Assembly (NCBI GenBank): GCA_963788965.1
Contig: CAWBIK010000006.1
Coordinates: forward strand, 1,674,001-1,738,000
From: QHXQ01 sp963788965
GTDB lineage: Bacteria; Acidobacteriota; Blastocatellia; Pyrinomonadales; Pyrinomonadaceae
DNA: 64,000 nt
Direction of reading: 5' to 3'
A program made the position numbers and the translations under genes. The notes below the pieces were generated by a model. The model did no database searches. It was not told where the DNA came from and saw nothing but the letters and a program-made list of their open reading frames with translations. Positions 10,262-19,124 of the stretch are shown piece after piece; position 1 is the first letter of the stretch; each line of letters starts with the position of its first letter.

Positions 10262-10711
10262 TCACGCCCATTCTAGTGCGCCTTTGCGCCAAGCGTAGTA
10301 GTAACCGAGGACAAGAATGCCTAGGAAGACGAACATTTCGAGGAGCGCGAATTTCGTGAACGAGAAATCGTCGCCCATGTAGATGATGGCCCACGGGAGC
10401 AGAAAGATCGTCTCCACATCGAAGACGAGAAAGAGCATGGCGACGATGTAATAGCGCACGGTGAAGCGGTCGTGCGCCTCGGTCGTCGGGTCGATGCCGC
10501 ACTCGTAAGGGCGCATCTTGTCCTTCTGATAGACGCTCGGCCGCAGCAGCCGCCCCAGCACAATCGGCAGCACGGGGAAGATGACCGCGAAGACGAAGAA
10601 GATCATCACGGGCCAATAGCCCGCGAGTGGACTGCCGACGGCATCCGCGGTTGTTTGCACGCGCGCAGCCACACCCGTTGACGGCAATTGCAATAGCAGC
10701 AGACTCAGCAT
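10262..10711 (-). CDS. nuoA: NADH-quinone oxidoreductase subunit A
   Basis: 149-residue membrane subunit of complex I with three transmembrane helices. Family motifs are visible: RPYECGIDP, the DRFTVRYYIVAMLFLVFDVE block with its conserved acidic residues, and LLPWA. The N-terminus is about 25 residues longer than typical and hydrophobic at its start, so a start further in is possible. It is the first gene of the nuoAB pair, behind a strong promoter. Confidence 0.95.
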   Translation of the reverse strand: MLSLLLLQLPSTGVAARVQTTADAVGSPLAGYWPVMIFFVFAVIFPVLPIVLGRLLRPSVYQKDKMRPYECGIDPTTEAHDRFTVRYYIVAMLFLVFDVETIFLLPWAIIYMGDDFSFTKFALLEMFVFLGILVLGYYYAWRKGALEWA

Positions 10712-10765
10712 GAGCTTTTCAGGTAAGTCGGTCGGCGACCGGAGCGGTTGTCAGCGAACAGGCGC

Positions 10766-10794
10766 AATATAAGCGCGGGCCCGTAGCTTGTCAA
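10766..10794 (-). promoter_or_regulatory. Promoter of nuoAB
   Basis: On the minus strand TTGACA (10794-10789), a 17-bp spacer and TATATT (10771-10766) form a near-consensus housekeeping promoter about 55 bases upstream of the nuoA start. Confidence 0.7.
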
Positions 10795-10968
10795 TCTATG
10801 CGCTCTGTAAAGCACGCGCGCGCTTGTGCGGCGCGGTCAGCTCGCTTGCTAAACGACGCGAAAAAAACACTGGACTTTAACCGGCACACGCCCGATTATA
10901 TCCGCCTTACCAAGGCCGTCTGGGTTCGGATACCTGATTAACACGCCGATAAAAGGAGAGTTCCCTCA

Positions 10969-13900
10969 ATGCATACCCCGTTTGTTCGTCCACGTCATGT
11001 GCGGCAGACTCGTCTCGTCATCGCAGCCTTGATTATGTGTGCGTTGATCTGCGCCAGCGGCCGGCCCGTCTTTGTGCCGGTGGCCGCGCACGGGTTCGCG
11101 CCCGCCGCGGCCGGCGATCTCGATCCAACTTTCGGCATCGGCGGCCGGGTCGTAACGTCGTTTCCCGGCGGGCTTGATACGGCCAACGATGTCGCCGTGC
11201 AGGCCGACGGTAAGCTCGTCGTGGCCGGCTCCTCCGGCAGCGACTTCGCGCTCACGCGCTACAACACGAACGGCGCGCTCGACGCGACCTTCGGCCTTGG
11301 CGGCACAGTCCACACGGACTTCCCCGTCGGGCAGGGCGGATTCGCTAACGCCCTCGTCATCCAACCCGACGGCAAGATCGTGCTAGCCGGCTCGGCCACC
11401 GACCCCGGCACTTTCAACAGCGCCTTTGCCCTCGTGCGCTACAACACCGACGGCTCGCTCGACACCAGCTTCGACACCGACGGGCGCGTCGTCACCCCGT
11501 TTGCGGGCAGCAGCGCGGACGCGAGCGCCATCGCACTTCAACCCGACGGTAAGCTCGTCGTGGCCGGGGCGAGCACCGACAGTTCGACCTTCAACAGCGT
11601 CTTCGCGCTCGCGCGTTACAACACGGACGGCTCGCTCGACAGCGCCTTCGACACCGACGGCAAAGTCACGACCGACTTTCCCGGCCTCACGTTTGAACGG
11701 GCCAACGCCGTCGCCATTCAAGCCGACGGCCGCATCGTCGCCGCCGGTCTAGGCAACAGCGCGTTCGCCCTCGCGCGCTACAACACGAACGGCTCGCTCG
11801 ATAGCGGCACGGGCAGCGACGCAACGCCCGCCGACATGTTCGGTACGGGCGGCATGGTCACAACTGCCTTCGGCGGCAGTTTTGAAGAAGCCCGCGCGCT
11901 CGCCATTCAAGCCGACGGCCGCATCATCGCCGCCGGCCAGACAGCTTTAAGTGTCGCCTCCGAAGATAACTTCGCCCTCGCGCGTTACAACACCGACGGC
12001 TCGCTCGATAACAGCTTCGACACTGACGGCAAAGTCATAACCGACTTCGGCCTTGTTGACTCGGCCAACGCGGTCGTGATTCAAACGGACGGGCGCATCG
12101 TCGCGGCCGGCAGCGCGGGCACGATAGCTTCCGGTTCATTCTTCGCGCTCGCGCGCTACAACACCAACGGCTCGCTCGACAACGCCTTCGACACCGACGG
12201 CAAAGTCACGACCGACTTCTCCGGCGGTCGCTTCAGCCTCGGCGCACTCGGCGTTGCGCTGCAAACCGACGGGCGCATCGTCGCCGCAGGCGACGCGAAC
12301 ATTTCCGGTCAACGTGATTTCGGCGTCGCGCGCTATAACACCGACGGCAGTTTAGACACAGCCAATTTTGGCACAGGCGGTAAGGTCATGACAGACTTCC
12401 CGCTCAACGAAGATGCCGTCACCGCGCTGCTCGTCCAATCCGATGCGAAGCTCGTCGCGGTCGGGCGCGCGCAGTTGCAAGTCCGCATCAATGGCACGCA
12501 AGACCCGAACTTCCAACTGGCGCGCTACAACTCCAACGGCTCACTCGACACGTCGTTCGGCACGGGCGGACTCGTCATCACCGACTTCGGCATCCACGGC
12601 GACGACTTCGCCAATGCCGCCGCGCTGCAAACTGACGGCCGCATCGTCGTCGTCGGGCAGGTCGGGGCCAACTTCAGTCAAATTCCCTCGGCCGACACAT
12701 TCTTCGGCGTCGCGCGCTACAACACCAATGGCTCGCTCGATACATCCTTCGGCACGGGCGGACTCGTCACCACCGACTTCGGCACGACACACGACTCAGC
12801 CCAAGCAGTCGCTATCCAAGCGGACGGCCGCATCGTCGTCGCAGGCACGAACGGCTCCGACTTCATCCTTGCGCGCTACAACACGAACGGTTCCCTCGAC
12901 AGCGGCGCAGCCGGCGACTCGACGCCCGCCGATTCCTTCGGCACAGGCGGCCGGGTCACAACCGACCTCGGCGGCCTCGATTCGGCCAACGCGCTCGTGA
13001 TTCAAGCCAGCGGTAAGATAGTCGCGGGCGGCGGCAACGGCAACGACTTCGCCCTCGCGCGCTACAACACCGACGGCTCGCTCGACACGGCCAACTTCGG
13101 CACAGGCGGTAAGGTCACGACCGACTTCAACGGCGGCTCTGATGCGATCAGCGAACTCGTCAGCCAACCGGACGGTAAGATAGTCGCGGCCGGCTCGGCT
13201 GCTGTGCCCGGCACGAACACAGACTTCGCGCTCGCGCGCTATAGCGCCGACGGCGTGCTCGACACAAGCACCTTCGGCACGGGCGGCAAGGTCACAACCG
13301 ATTTCGGCGGCTTCGACACAATCGGCGGCGTCGCCTTGCAGGCCGACGGTCGCATCGTCGCCGCCGGCCTCTTCTTCCCGCTGAGCGGCGGCAGCGTGAC
13401 CGACCCACACGCACCGGCCGGCGGCGGGGCGGCTGCCTTTTTCGCCGTCGCGCGCTACAACACAAACGGCACGCTTGATACCTCGTTCGACACCGACGGC
13501 AAGGTCACGACCGATTTCTTCGGCCTCAACAATCAGGCTGCGGCCGTCGCCATTCAGAGCGACGGCAAGATCGTCGCCGGTGGCTTCACCGACACGGGCA
13601 GCAGCAACGACTTCGCACTGGCCCGCTATCAGACCGACGCGCCGTCAGCAACTTTGACCGCGCAGTTCACCAGCGGCGCTTTCACGGTCAGCGAAAATGC
13701 CGGCGCGCTCTCAGTTACCGTGACCCTCTCAGCGCCCGCGCCCAATCCCGTGACGGTTGATTACGGCACAAGCGCAGATACGAGCTTCACTGGCTGCGAC
13801 ATCGTCAACACCGTAGCATCCGAGCGTTGCGATTTTACAACCACCCTCGGCACGCTCCGCTTTGCCGCAGGCGAACAGACCAAGTCCTTCGACATCTTCA

Positions 13901-14730
13901 TCACCGACGATGCTTATGTTGATGGCCCGGAAACTTTCAGCCTCGCCTTGAGCAATCCGACCAACGACCTTGCGCTCGGCACACCAAACACGGCCACGGT
14001 CACCATCACCGATAACGACGTGTCAGCCAATGCCCCGAACCCGATTGACACCGCCCTGTTCTTCGTCCAGATGCACTACGTCGATTTCCTCAACCGTCAG
14101 GGCGAACCGGCTGGCGTCGCCGCCTGGGTCAACCAACTCAACACTTGCCCGCCCGGCGCGCAAACCTGCGACCGGGTGGAAACCTCCTCGCGCTTCTTCC
14201 GCTCCGAAGAGTTCATGCTCAAGGGCAACTTCGTCATCCGCTACTACAAAGTCTCGTTGGGCACAAACCCCGCTTATCGTGAGTTCACCCGCGACTCGCA
14301 ACGCGTGACCGGACAGACGGCCGCCGAGGTCATGACCAACCGGGCGGCGTTTGCCGACGAGTGGGTGCAGCGCGCAGACTTCCGCGCCCTCTACGATGCG
14401 TTGTCGAATCAAGGGTTTGTGGACAAGTTGGAACAAACGGCCGGGGTCACGCTTGCCAACAAGGCGCAACTGGTCAACGACTTAGACACGATGGCGAAGA
14501 CGCGTTCGCAGGTGTTGCGCGAAGTGGTAGAGAGTAACGAGGTGAAGGCGCGGATGTACAACGACGCGTTCGTGCTGATGGAATACTTCGGCTATCTGCG
14601 GCGTGATGCGGAGGCGGCAGGTTTCCAGGCGTGGCTGACGTACTTGAACGCGCACCCAGGTGACTATCGGACGATGGTCAACGGGTTCGTCAACTCCATC
14701 GAGTATCGCAAACGCTTCGGCCGGCCATAA
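10969..14730 (+). CDS. Giant secreted protein: delta-60 repeats, Calx-beta domain, DUF4214
   Basis: 1253 residues with an N-terminal signal segment (LVIAALIMCALICASG). About 14 delta-60-type units follow (pattern DTSFGTGGKVTTDF ... QADGRIVAAG ... FALARYNTDGSLD), probably a beta-propeller-like fold. Then comes one Calx-beta domain (FTVSENAGALSVTVTLS ... VTITDND, about residues 895-1020) and a C-terminal DUF4214 region (HYVDFLNRQGEPAGVAAW, repeated later as YFGYLRRDAEAAGFQAW). Such proteins are known as large surface or exported proteins; the function is not known. A strong ribosome binding site (AAAGGAG) lies 10 bases upstream. The frame is intact despite its length. Confidence 0.9.
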   Translation: MHTPFVRPRHVRQTRLVIAALIMCALICASGRPVFVPVAAHGFAPAAAGDLDPTFGIGGRVVTSFPGGLDTANDVAVQADGKLVVAGSSGSDFALTRYNTNGALDATFGLGGTVHTDFPVGQGGFANALVIQPDGKIVLAGSATDPGTFNSAFALVRYNTDGSLDTSFDTDGRVVTPFAGSSADASAIALQPDGKLVVAGASTDSSTFNSVFALARYNTDGSLDSAFDTDGKVTTDFPGLTFERANAVAIQADGRIVAAGLGNSAFALARYNTNGSLDSGTGSDATPADMFGTGGMVTTAFGGSFEEARALAIQADGRIIAAGQTALSVASEDNFALARYNTDGSLDNSFDTDGKVITDFGLVDSANAVVIQTDGRIVAAGSAGTIASGSFFALARYNTNGSLDNAFDTDGKVTTDFSGGRFSLGALGVALQTDGRIVAAGDANISGQRDFGVARYNTDGSLDTANFGTGGKVMTDFPLNEDAVTALLVQSDAKLVAVGRAQLQVRINGTQDPNFQLARYNSNGSLDTSFGTGGLVITDFGIHGDDFANAAALQTDGRIVVVGQVGANFSQIPSADTFFGVARYNTNGSLDTSFGTGGLVTTDFGTTHDSAQAVAIQADGRIVVAGTNGSDFILARYNTNGSLDSGAAGDSTPADSFGTGGRVTTDLGGLDSANALVIQASGKIVAGGGNGNDFALARYNTDGSLDTANFGTGGKVTTDFNGGSDAISELVSQPDGKIVAAGSAAVPGTNTDFALARYSADGVLDTSTFGTGGKVTTDFGGFDTIGGVALQADGRIVAAGLFFPLSGGSVTDPHAPAGGGAAAFFAVARYNTNGTLDTSFDTDGKVTTDFFGLNNQAAAVAIQSDGKIVAGGFTDTGSSNDFALARYQTDAPSATLTAQFTSGAFTVSENAGALSVTVTLSAPAPNPVTVDYGTSADTSFTGCDIVNTVASERCDFTTTLGTLRFAAGEQTKSFDIFITDDAYVDGPETFSLALSNPTNDLALGTPNTATVTITDNDVSANAPNPIDTALFFVQMHYVDFLNRQGEPAGVAAWVNQLNTCPPGAQTCDRVETSSRFFRSEEFMLKGNFVIRYYKVSLGTNPAYREFTRDSQRVTGQTAAEVMTNRAAFADEWVQRADFRALYDALSNQGFVDKLEQTAGVTLANKAQLVNDLDTMAKTRSQVLREVVESNEVKARMYNDAFVLMEYFGYLRRDAEAAGFQAWLTYLNAHPGDYRTMVNGFVNSIEYRKRFGRP

Positions 14731-14738
14731 CCAGACGA

Positions 14739-14795
14739 TTAACCACCAAGACACGAAGCCACGAAGATGATTGATCCTCGTGGCTTTGTGGTTAA
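14739..14795. repeat. Palindromic repeat, family A (copy 1)
   Basis: Inverted repeat of the type TTAACCACCAAGACACGAAG ... its complement, with a short loop. It sits between two convergent genes (delta-60 gene and mog). The same arm sequence recurs at 19130, 25485, 43091 and 48029. In this position it could serve as a bidirectional terminator. Confidence 0.85.
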
Positions 14796-14823
14796 TCGCC
14801 TTGTCCGCTTTAAAGCTTCTGCC

Positions 14824-15327
14824 TCAGGCTTGCTTTGCTTCTTCGTGCGAGTGCCCGGCCATGAGCGTAATGGCGTGACCAAGCACAGGACCTATAACAG
14901 CAAAGCACTCGCGCACGGCTTTGGGTGCGCCCGGCAGGTTGACGATCAAAGTCCCGTTGCGCGTGCCGCACAGGCCGCGCGCGAGCATGGCCGTCGGCGT
15001 CTGCCGCAGAGTCTCGGCCCGCATCGCTTCGGCCAGCCCCGGCGCTTCACGCTCGATCACGGCGCGCGTCGCTTCCGGCGTATTGTCACGCGGCGCGAGG
15101 CCCGTCCCGCCCGTCGTTATGATCAAATTCACGTCCGCGCGGTCGGCGTAAGTTTTAAGTAACTCTGCGAGCGGCGCGAGATCATCAGGCACGATCACTG
15201 CTTCGACCACTTGCGCAGCCGCTGCTTGCAGCAACTCGACGAGGGCGCGCCCCGACTCGTCAGCCCGCTCGCCCCGCGCGCACGCGTCGCTTACCGTAAT
15301 GACCACCGCCCGTATCACAACCGCCAT
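14824..15327 (-). CDS. Molybdenum cofactor biosynthesis protein, MogA/MoaB family
   Basis: 167 residues. The fold-defining motif ITTGGTGLAPRDNTPEAT (about residues 70-87) binds molybdopterin and is typical of MogA/MoaB/MoeA-type domains. Family members adenylate molybdopterin before metal insertion. MogA and MoaB cannot be told apart reliably here. No other moa or moe genes lie in the window. The C-terminus LMAGHSHEEAKQA is unremarkable. It is probably in one transcription unit with the CoA-binding protein and carB upstream. Confidence 0.88.
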   Translation of the reverse strand: MAVVIRAVVITVSDACARGERADESGRALVELLQAAAAQVVEAVIVPDDLAPLAELLKTYADRADVNLIITTGGTGLAPRDNTPEATRAVIEREAPGLAEAMRAETLRQTPTAMLARGLCGTRNGTLIVNLPGAPKAVRECFAVIGPVLGHAITLMAGHSHEEAKQA

Positions 15328-15345
15328 CGCGCACCTTCAAAGCTG

Positions 15346-15762
15346 TTAACGTCGCAGCCGCGCGTGCTCTTTCAGCCAGCAGCGATCCATGACGACGAGC
15401 AGGCCGGCGGCGAGCGCGCGCTGCGCGGCCGCTTGATCGATCACGCCCTCTTGTAACCAGACGGCTTTAGCGCCCACGCGGATCGCTTCGTCCACAGCCG
15501 CGCCCGCCGCGCCCGATCTGCGAAACACGTCCACCAGATCAATCTGGCCGGGCACATCTCCGAGCGCAGCGTAGGCAGTTTCGTCTAACACTTTAGTCTC
15601 ATTCGGATTGACCGGGATCACTTGATAACCGGCCCGCTGCATGTAGCGCGCGACGCCGTTGGACGGGCGCATCGGGTTCGACGACAGCCCGACCACTGCA
15701 ATCGTCCGGCACTCGTCAATGATGCGCTGAATCGTCTGCGAGGAGTTGATCTCCACTTCCAA
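15346..15762 (-). CDS. CoA-binding domain protein (YccU-like)
   Basis: 138 residues with a Rossmann-type CoA_binding_2 domain: TIAVVGLSSNPMRPSNGVARYMQRAGY, then VIPVNPN, and KAVWLQEGVIDQAA near the C-terminus. These match small stand-alone CoA-binding proteins related to the succinyl-CoA synthetase alpha N-domain. The physiological role of the stand-alone form is unclear. It lies 24 bases downstream of carB and 18 bases upstream of mog. Confidence 0.88.
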   Translation of the reverse strand: MEVEINSSQTIQRIIDECRTIAVVGLSSNPMRPSNGVARYMQRAGYQVIPVNPNETKVLDETAYAALGDVPGQIDLVDVFRRSGAAGAAVDEAIRVGAKAVWLQEGVIDQAAAQRALAAGLLVVMDRCWLKEHARLRR

Positions 15763-15786
15763 TACCTCCGCGAATAACAGTAGGGC

Positions 15787-18700
15787 TTACGATTTGGCCA
15801 TTGCGACCGCGTGCAAGTCTTGCAGCGCGACCGGGCGCAACGGCGTTTCAGCAGTAGCGATGATGGCATCAACCAGCGCCTGCGCGCCGGTCATGGTCGT
15901 CACGCATGGGACGTTGAATTGCAGTGCGGCGCGGCGGATCGCCTGCTCGTCGTAGTGCGACGCGCGCCCCAGCGGCGTGTTGATGACGAGCGCGATCTCG
16001 CCCTGCTTGATCTGATCCACGATGTTCGGCCGGCCTTCGTTGACCTTGAAGACCGTTGCGACTTCAAGCCCGACCTCGTGCAAGCGCGCTGCCGTCCCGA
16101 CCGATGCGACCAACTCAAAACCGAGCCGCGCCAGTCGTCTGGCTAACACGACCGCCTGTCCCTTGTCCGCATCGTTGACGCTGATAAAGGCCGTGCCGCT
16201 CGCCGGCAAGCGCAAGCCCGCGCCGAGCATCGCCTTCGCGTATGATTCGCCGAACGTGTCGCCGACGCCCATCACTTCGCCGGTCGAGTGCATCTCCGGT
16301 CCTAAGATCGGATCGACGCCGGGGAACTTGGTGAACGGGAAGACCGGCGACTTGACGAAGAAGCGCGGCACGGTCAGATCGTCAGGCAGTCCGAACTCTT
16401 TCAAAGGCTTCACGCCCGCCATCACGAGCGACGCGATGCGCGCCAGCGACACGCCCGTCGCCTTCGAGACAAACGGCACGGTGCGCGACGCGCGCGGGTT
16501 GACTTCAAGCACATACACGCGGTCGTCCTTGATCGCAAACTGCATGTTCAGCAGTCCTTTGACCTGTAACGCACGCGCCAGCACACGCGTGTAATGTCGC
16601 ATCGTCTCGATGTGTTCTTTGGCGATCCTGATCGGCGGCAGCACGCACGACGAATCGCCCGAATGGATGCCCGCTTCTTCGATGTGCTCTTGAATGGCGG
16701 CGACGACGCACGCCGTCTCGTCAGCCAGCGCGTCAACATCAAACTCGGCGGCGCGCTCAAGAAACTTGTCGATCAACACGGGTCGCTCCGGCGACGCTTC
16801 GACCGCCGAACGCATGTATTCGTCTAGCGTCTTCTCATCATAAACAATCGCCATCGCCCGCCCGCCGAGCACGTAGGACGGCCGCACCAGCACTGGATAA
16901 CCGATGCGCGCGGCCTCTCTAATGGCTTCGGGTGGCGACGTGGCCGTGCCGTTTTCCGGTTGCGGGATGCCCAACTCGCGCAGCAGCGCGCCGAAGCGTT
17001 TGCGATCCTCGGCCAAGTCAATCGAGTTGGGCGACGTGCCGATGATCGGTGCGCCCGCGTCGTGCAGACGTTCGGCCAAGTTAAGCGGCGTCTGCCCGCC
17101 GAACTGCACGATTAGACCTTCGGGTCGTTCCACGTCCACGATGTTCATGACATCTTCAAACGTGAGCGGCTCGAAGTAGAGTCGATCAGACGTGTCGTAA
17201 TCGGTCGAGACGGTTTCAGGGTTACAGTTGACCATGATCGTCTCGAAGCCCGCCTCGCGCAACGCGAACGACGCTTGACAGCAGCAGTAATCGAACTCGA
17301 TGCCCTGCCCGATGCGGTTCGGTCCCGAACCGAGGATCATGATCTTGCGCGCCGTCGTCGGTTGCGCTTCGTCCTCTTCCTCGTAAGTCGAATATAGATA
17401 CGGCGTGTAAGATTCAAACTCCGCACCGCACGTATCCACGCGCTTGTAGACGGGCACGATGCCGAGCCGCTTGCGATGCGCGCGGACCTCATCCTCTGTT
17501 CGCTTCGTCAGATAAGCCAAGCGCCGATCTGATAAGCCGACCTCTTTCGCCGCGCGCAACGTTTCAGGCACGATCTCTTCGAGCACCTTGCCCTCGATCT
17601 CGTCCTGCACGAGCATCACGTCTTGCAACTGTTCGAGAAACCACGGGTCAATACCCGACAGACGATAAATCTCGGCAATCGGCACGCCGTGCTGCAAGGC
17701 ATACGTGATGTAAGAGAACCGCTGCGAGTTCGGGCGCGCGAGTTTGCGTTGCAACTCGTCGGCGGGCACGTCCGCAAGCCGCAAAGGCTTGACGGCTTCG
17801 AGCGAGCGCAAGCCTTTGAACAGCGCCTCTTTGAACGTGCGCCCAATCGCCATCACTTCGCCGACCGACTTCATCTGCGTGCCCAGCACGTCTTCGGCTT
17901 CGCGAAACTTCTCGAAGTTCCACTTCGGAATCTTCGCCACAACGTAATCAATCGTCGGCTCGAAACTGGCGGGCGTCTTCTGCGTGATGTCGTTCGGGAT
18001 TTCGTCGAGCGTATAACCGACCGCGAGTTTCGCCGCGATCTTCGCAATCGGAAAGCCGGTCGCTTTCGACGCCAACGCCGACGAGCGCGACACGCGCGGG
18101 TTCATCTCGATCACGCGGATGTCGCCGTTCTTCGGATTCACGCCGAACTGTATGTTCGAGCCGCCCGTTTCGACGCCGACCTTGCGGATGATCTTGATCG
18201 ACATATCGCGCAGCCGTTGATACTCGACATCGGTTAACGTCTGCGCGGGCGCAACCGTGATCGAGTCGCCCGTATGCACGCCCATCGGATCGAAGTTCTC
18301 AATCGAGCAGATGATGACCACGTTGTCTTTCAAATCGCGCATCACTTCCAACTCGAACTCTTTCCAACCGAGGATCGACTCTTCGATCAAGACCTCGTGC
18401 ATCGGCGACGCGGCCAAGCCCGCACGCACGATCTCTTCATACTCTTCAGGGTTGAAAGCCGTGCCCCCGCCCGTGCCGCCGAGCGTGAACGACGGGCGGA
18501 TAATCGCCGGATAACCCGTCGCTTCGACAATCGCTTCGGCCTCTGCCCACGAACGCGCAAAACCGCCGCGCGGCATCGGCAGTCCCGCCTCGTCCATCGC
18601 CTGCTTGAACAGTTGCCGGTCTTCCGCAACCTTCACCGCCTCAAGCTTCGCGCCGATCAACTCCACGCCAAACTCATCAAGCACGCCCGCATCCGCCAGC

Positions 18701-19002
18701 GCGACCGCGAGGTTCAAGGCGGTCTGGCCGCCCACCGTGGGCAACAGCGCATCGGGTCGCTCGCGCTCGATGATCGCGGCCACAGTCTCAACCGTCAGCG
18801 GTTCGATATAAGTGCGGTCGGCCATCTCTGGGTCGGTCATGATCGTCGCCGGGTTCGAGTTCACCAGCACGACCTCGTAGCCTTCCGCGCGCAGCGCCTT
18901 ACACGCCTGCGTGCCCGAATAGTCGAACTCGCACGCCTGCCCGATGACGATAGGGCCGGAGCCGATGATCAGAATTTTATGTATGTCCGTGCGTTTGGGC
19001 AT
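15787..19002 (-). CDS. carB: Carbamoyl-phosphate synthase large subunit
   Basis: 1071 residues, full length and in frame. CarB makes carbamoyl phosphate from bicarbonate, ammonia and two ATP for pyrimidine and arginine synthesis. Two homologous ATP-grasp halves are visible: the first begins KILIIGSGPIVIGQACEFDYSG and the second KIMILGSGPNRIGQGIEFDY. An MGS-like allosteric domain lies at the C-terminus (FISVNDADKGQAVVLARRL). No carA (glutaminase subunit) is next to it; carA must be elsewhere. The start follows a gap of about 120 bases with no evident structure. Confidence 0.97.
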   Translation of the reverse strand: MPKRTDIHKILIIGSGPIVIGQACEFDYSGTQACKALRAEGYEVVLVNSNPATIMTDPEMADRTYIEPLTVETVAAIIERERPDALLPTVGGQTALNLAVALADAGVLDEFGVELIGAKLEAVKVAEDRQLFKQAMDEAGLPMPRGGFARSWAEAEAIVEATGYPAIIRPSFTLGGTGGGTAFNPEEYEEIVRAGLAASPMHEVLIEESILGWKEFELEVMRDLKDNVVIICSIENFDPMGVHTGDSITVAPAQTLTDVEYQRLRDMSIKIIRKVGVETGGSNIQFGVNPKNGDIRVIEMNPRVSRSSALASKATGFPIAKIAAKLAVGYTLDEIPNDITQKTPASFEPTIDYVVAKIPKWNFEKFREAEDVLGTQMKSVGEVMAIGRTFKEALFKGLRSLEAVKPLRLADVPADELQRKLARPNSQRFSYITYALQHGVPIAEIYRLSGIDPWFLEQLQDVMLVQDEIEGKVLEEIVPETLRAAKEVGLSDRRLAYLTKRTEDEVRAHRKRLGIVPVYKRVDTCGAEFESYTPYLYSTYEEEDEAQPTTARKIMILGSGPNRIGQGIEFDYCCCQASFALREAGFETIMVNCNPETVSTDYDTSDRLYFEPLTFEDVMNIVDVERPEGLIVQFGGQTPLNLAERLHDAGAPIIGTSPNSIDLAEDRKRFGALLRELGIPQPENGTATSPPEAIREAARIGYPVLVRPSYVLGGRAMAIVYDEKTLDEYMRSAVEASPERPVLIDKFLERAAEFDVDALADETACVVAAIQEHIEEAGIHSGDSSCVLPPIRIAKEHIETMRHYTRVLARALQVKGLLNMQFAIKDDRVYVLEVNPRASRTVPFVSKATGVSLARIASLVMAGVKPLKEFGLPDDLTVPRFFVKSPVFPFTKFPGVDPILGPEMHSTGEVMGVGDTFGESYAKAMLGAGLRLPASGTAFISVNDADKGQAVVLARRLARLGFELVASVGTAARLHEVGLEVATVFKVNEGRPNIVDQIKQGEIALVINTPLGRASHYDEQAIRRAALQFNVPCVTTMTGAQALVDAIIATAETPLRPVALQDLHAVAMAKS

Positions 19003-19124
19003 CTATGATCAGTCACACTCTTGTCTGAACAGATTCGTTTTTTTATCCACCGGCGAGTCGCAGCATTATACATAACGACTCGACGCAGCACGAACCGACC
19101 GCGCCCGCCGCTTTAGCGCAGAAA

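Noticed and set aside
11150..13620. Regularly spaced near-identical DNA repeats resembling an array
   Set aside because: They are in-frame delta-60 units of one protein, about 150-240 bases apart, with no short direct repeats and unique spacers, so not a CRISPR.
17623..18237. Long Arg/His-rich frames opposite carB
   Set aside because: High-GC antisense shadows of carB with no ribosome binding sites or family motifs.
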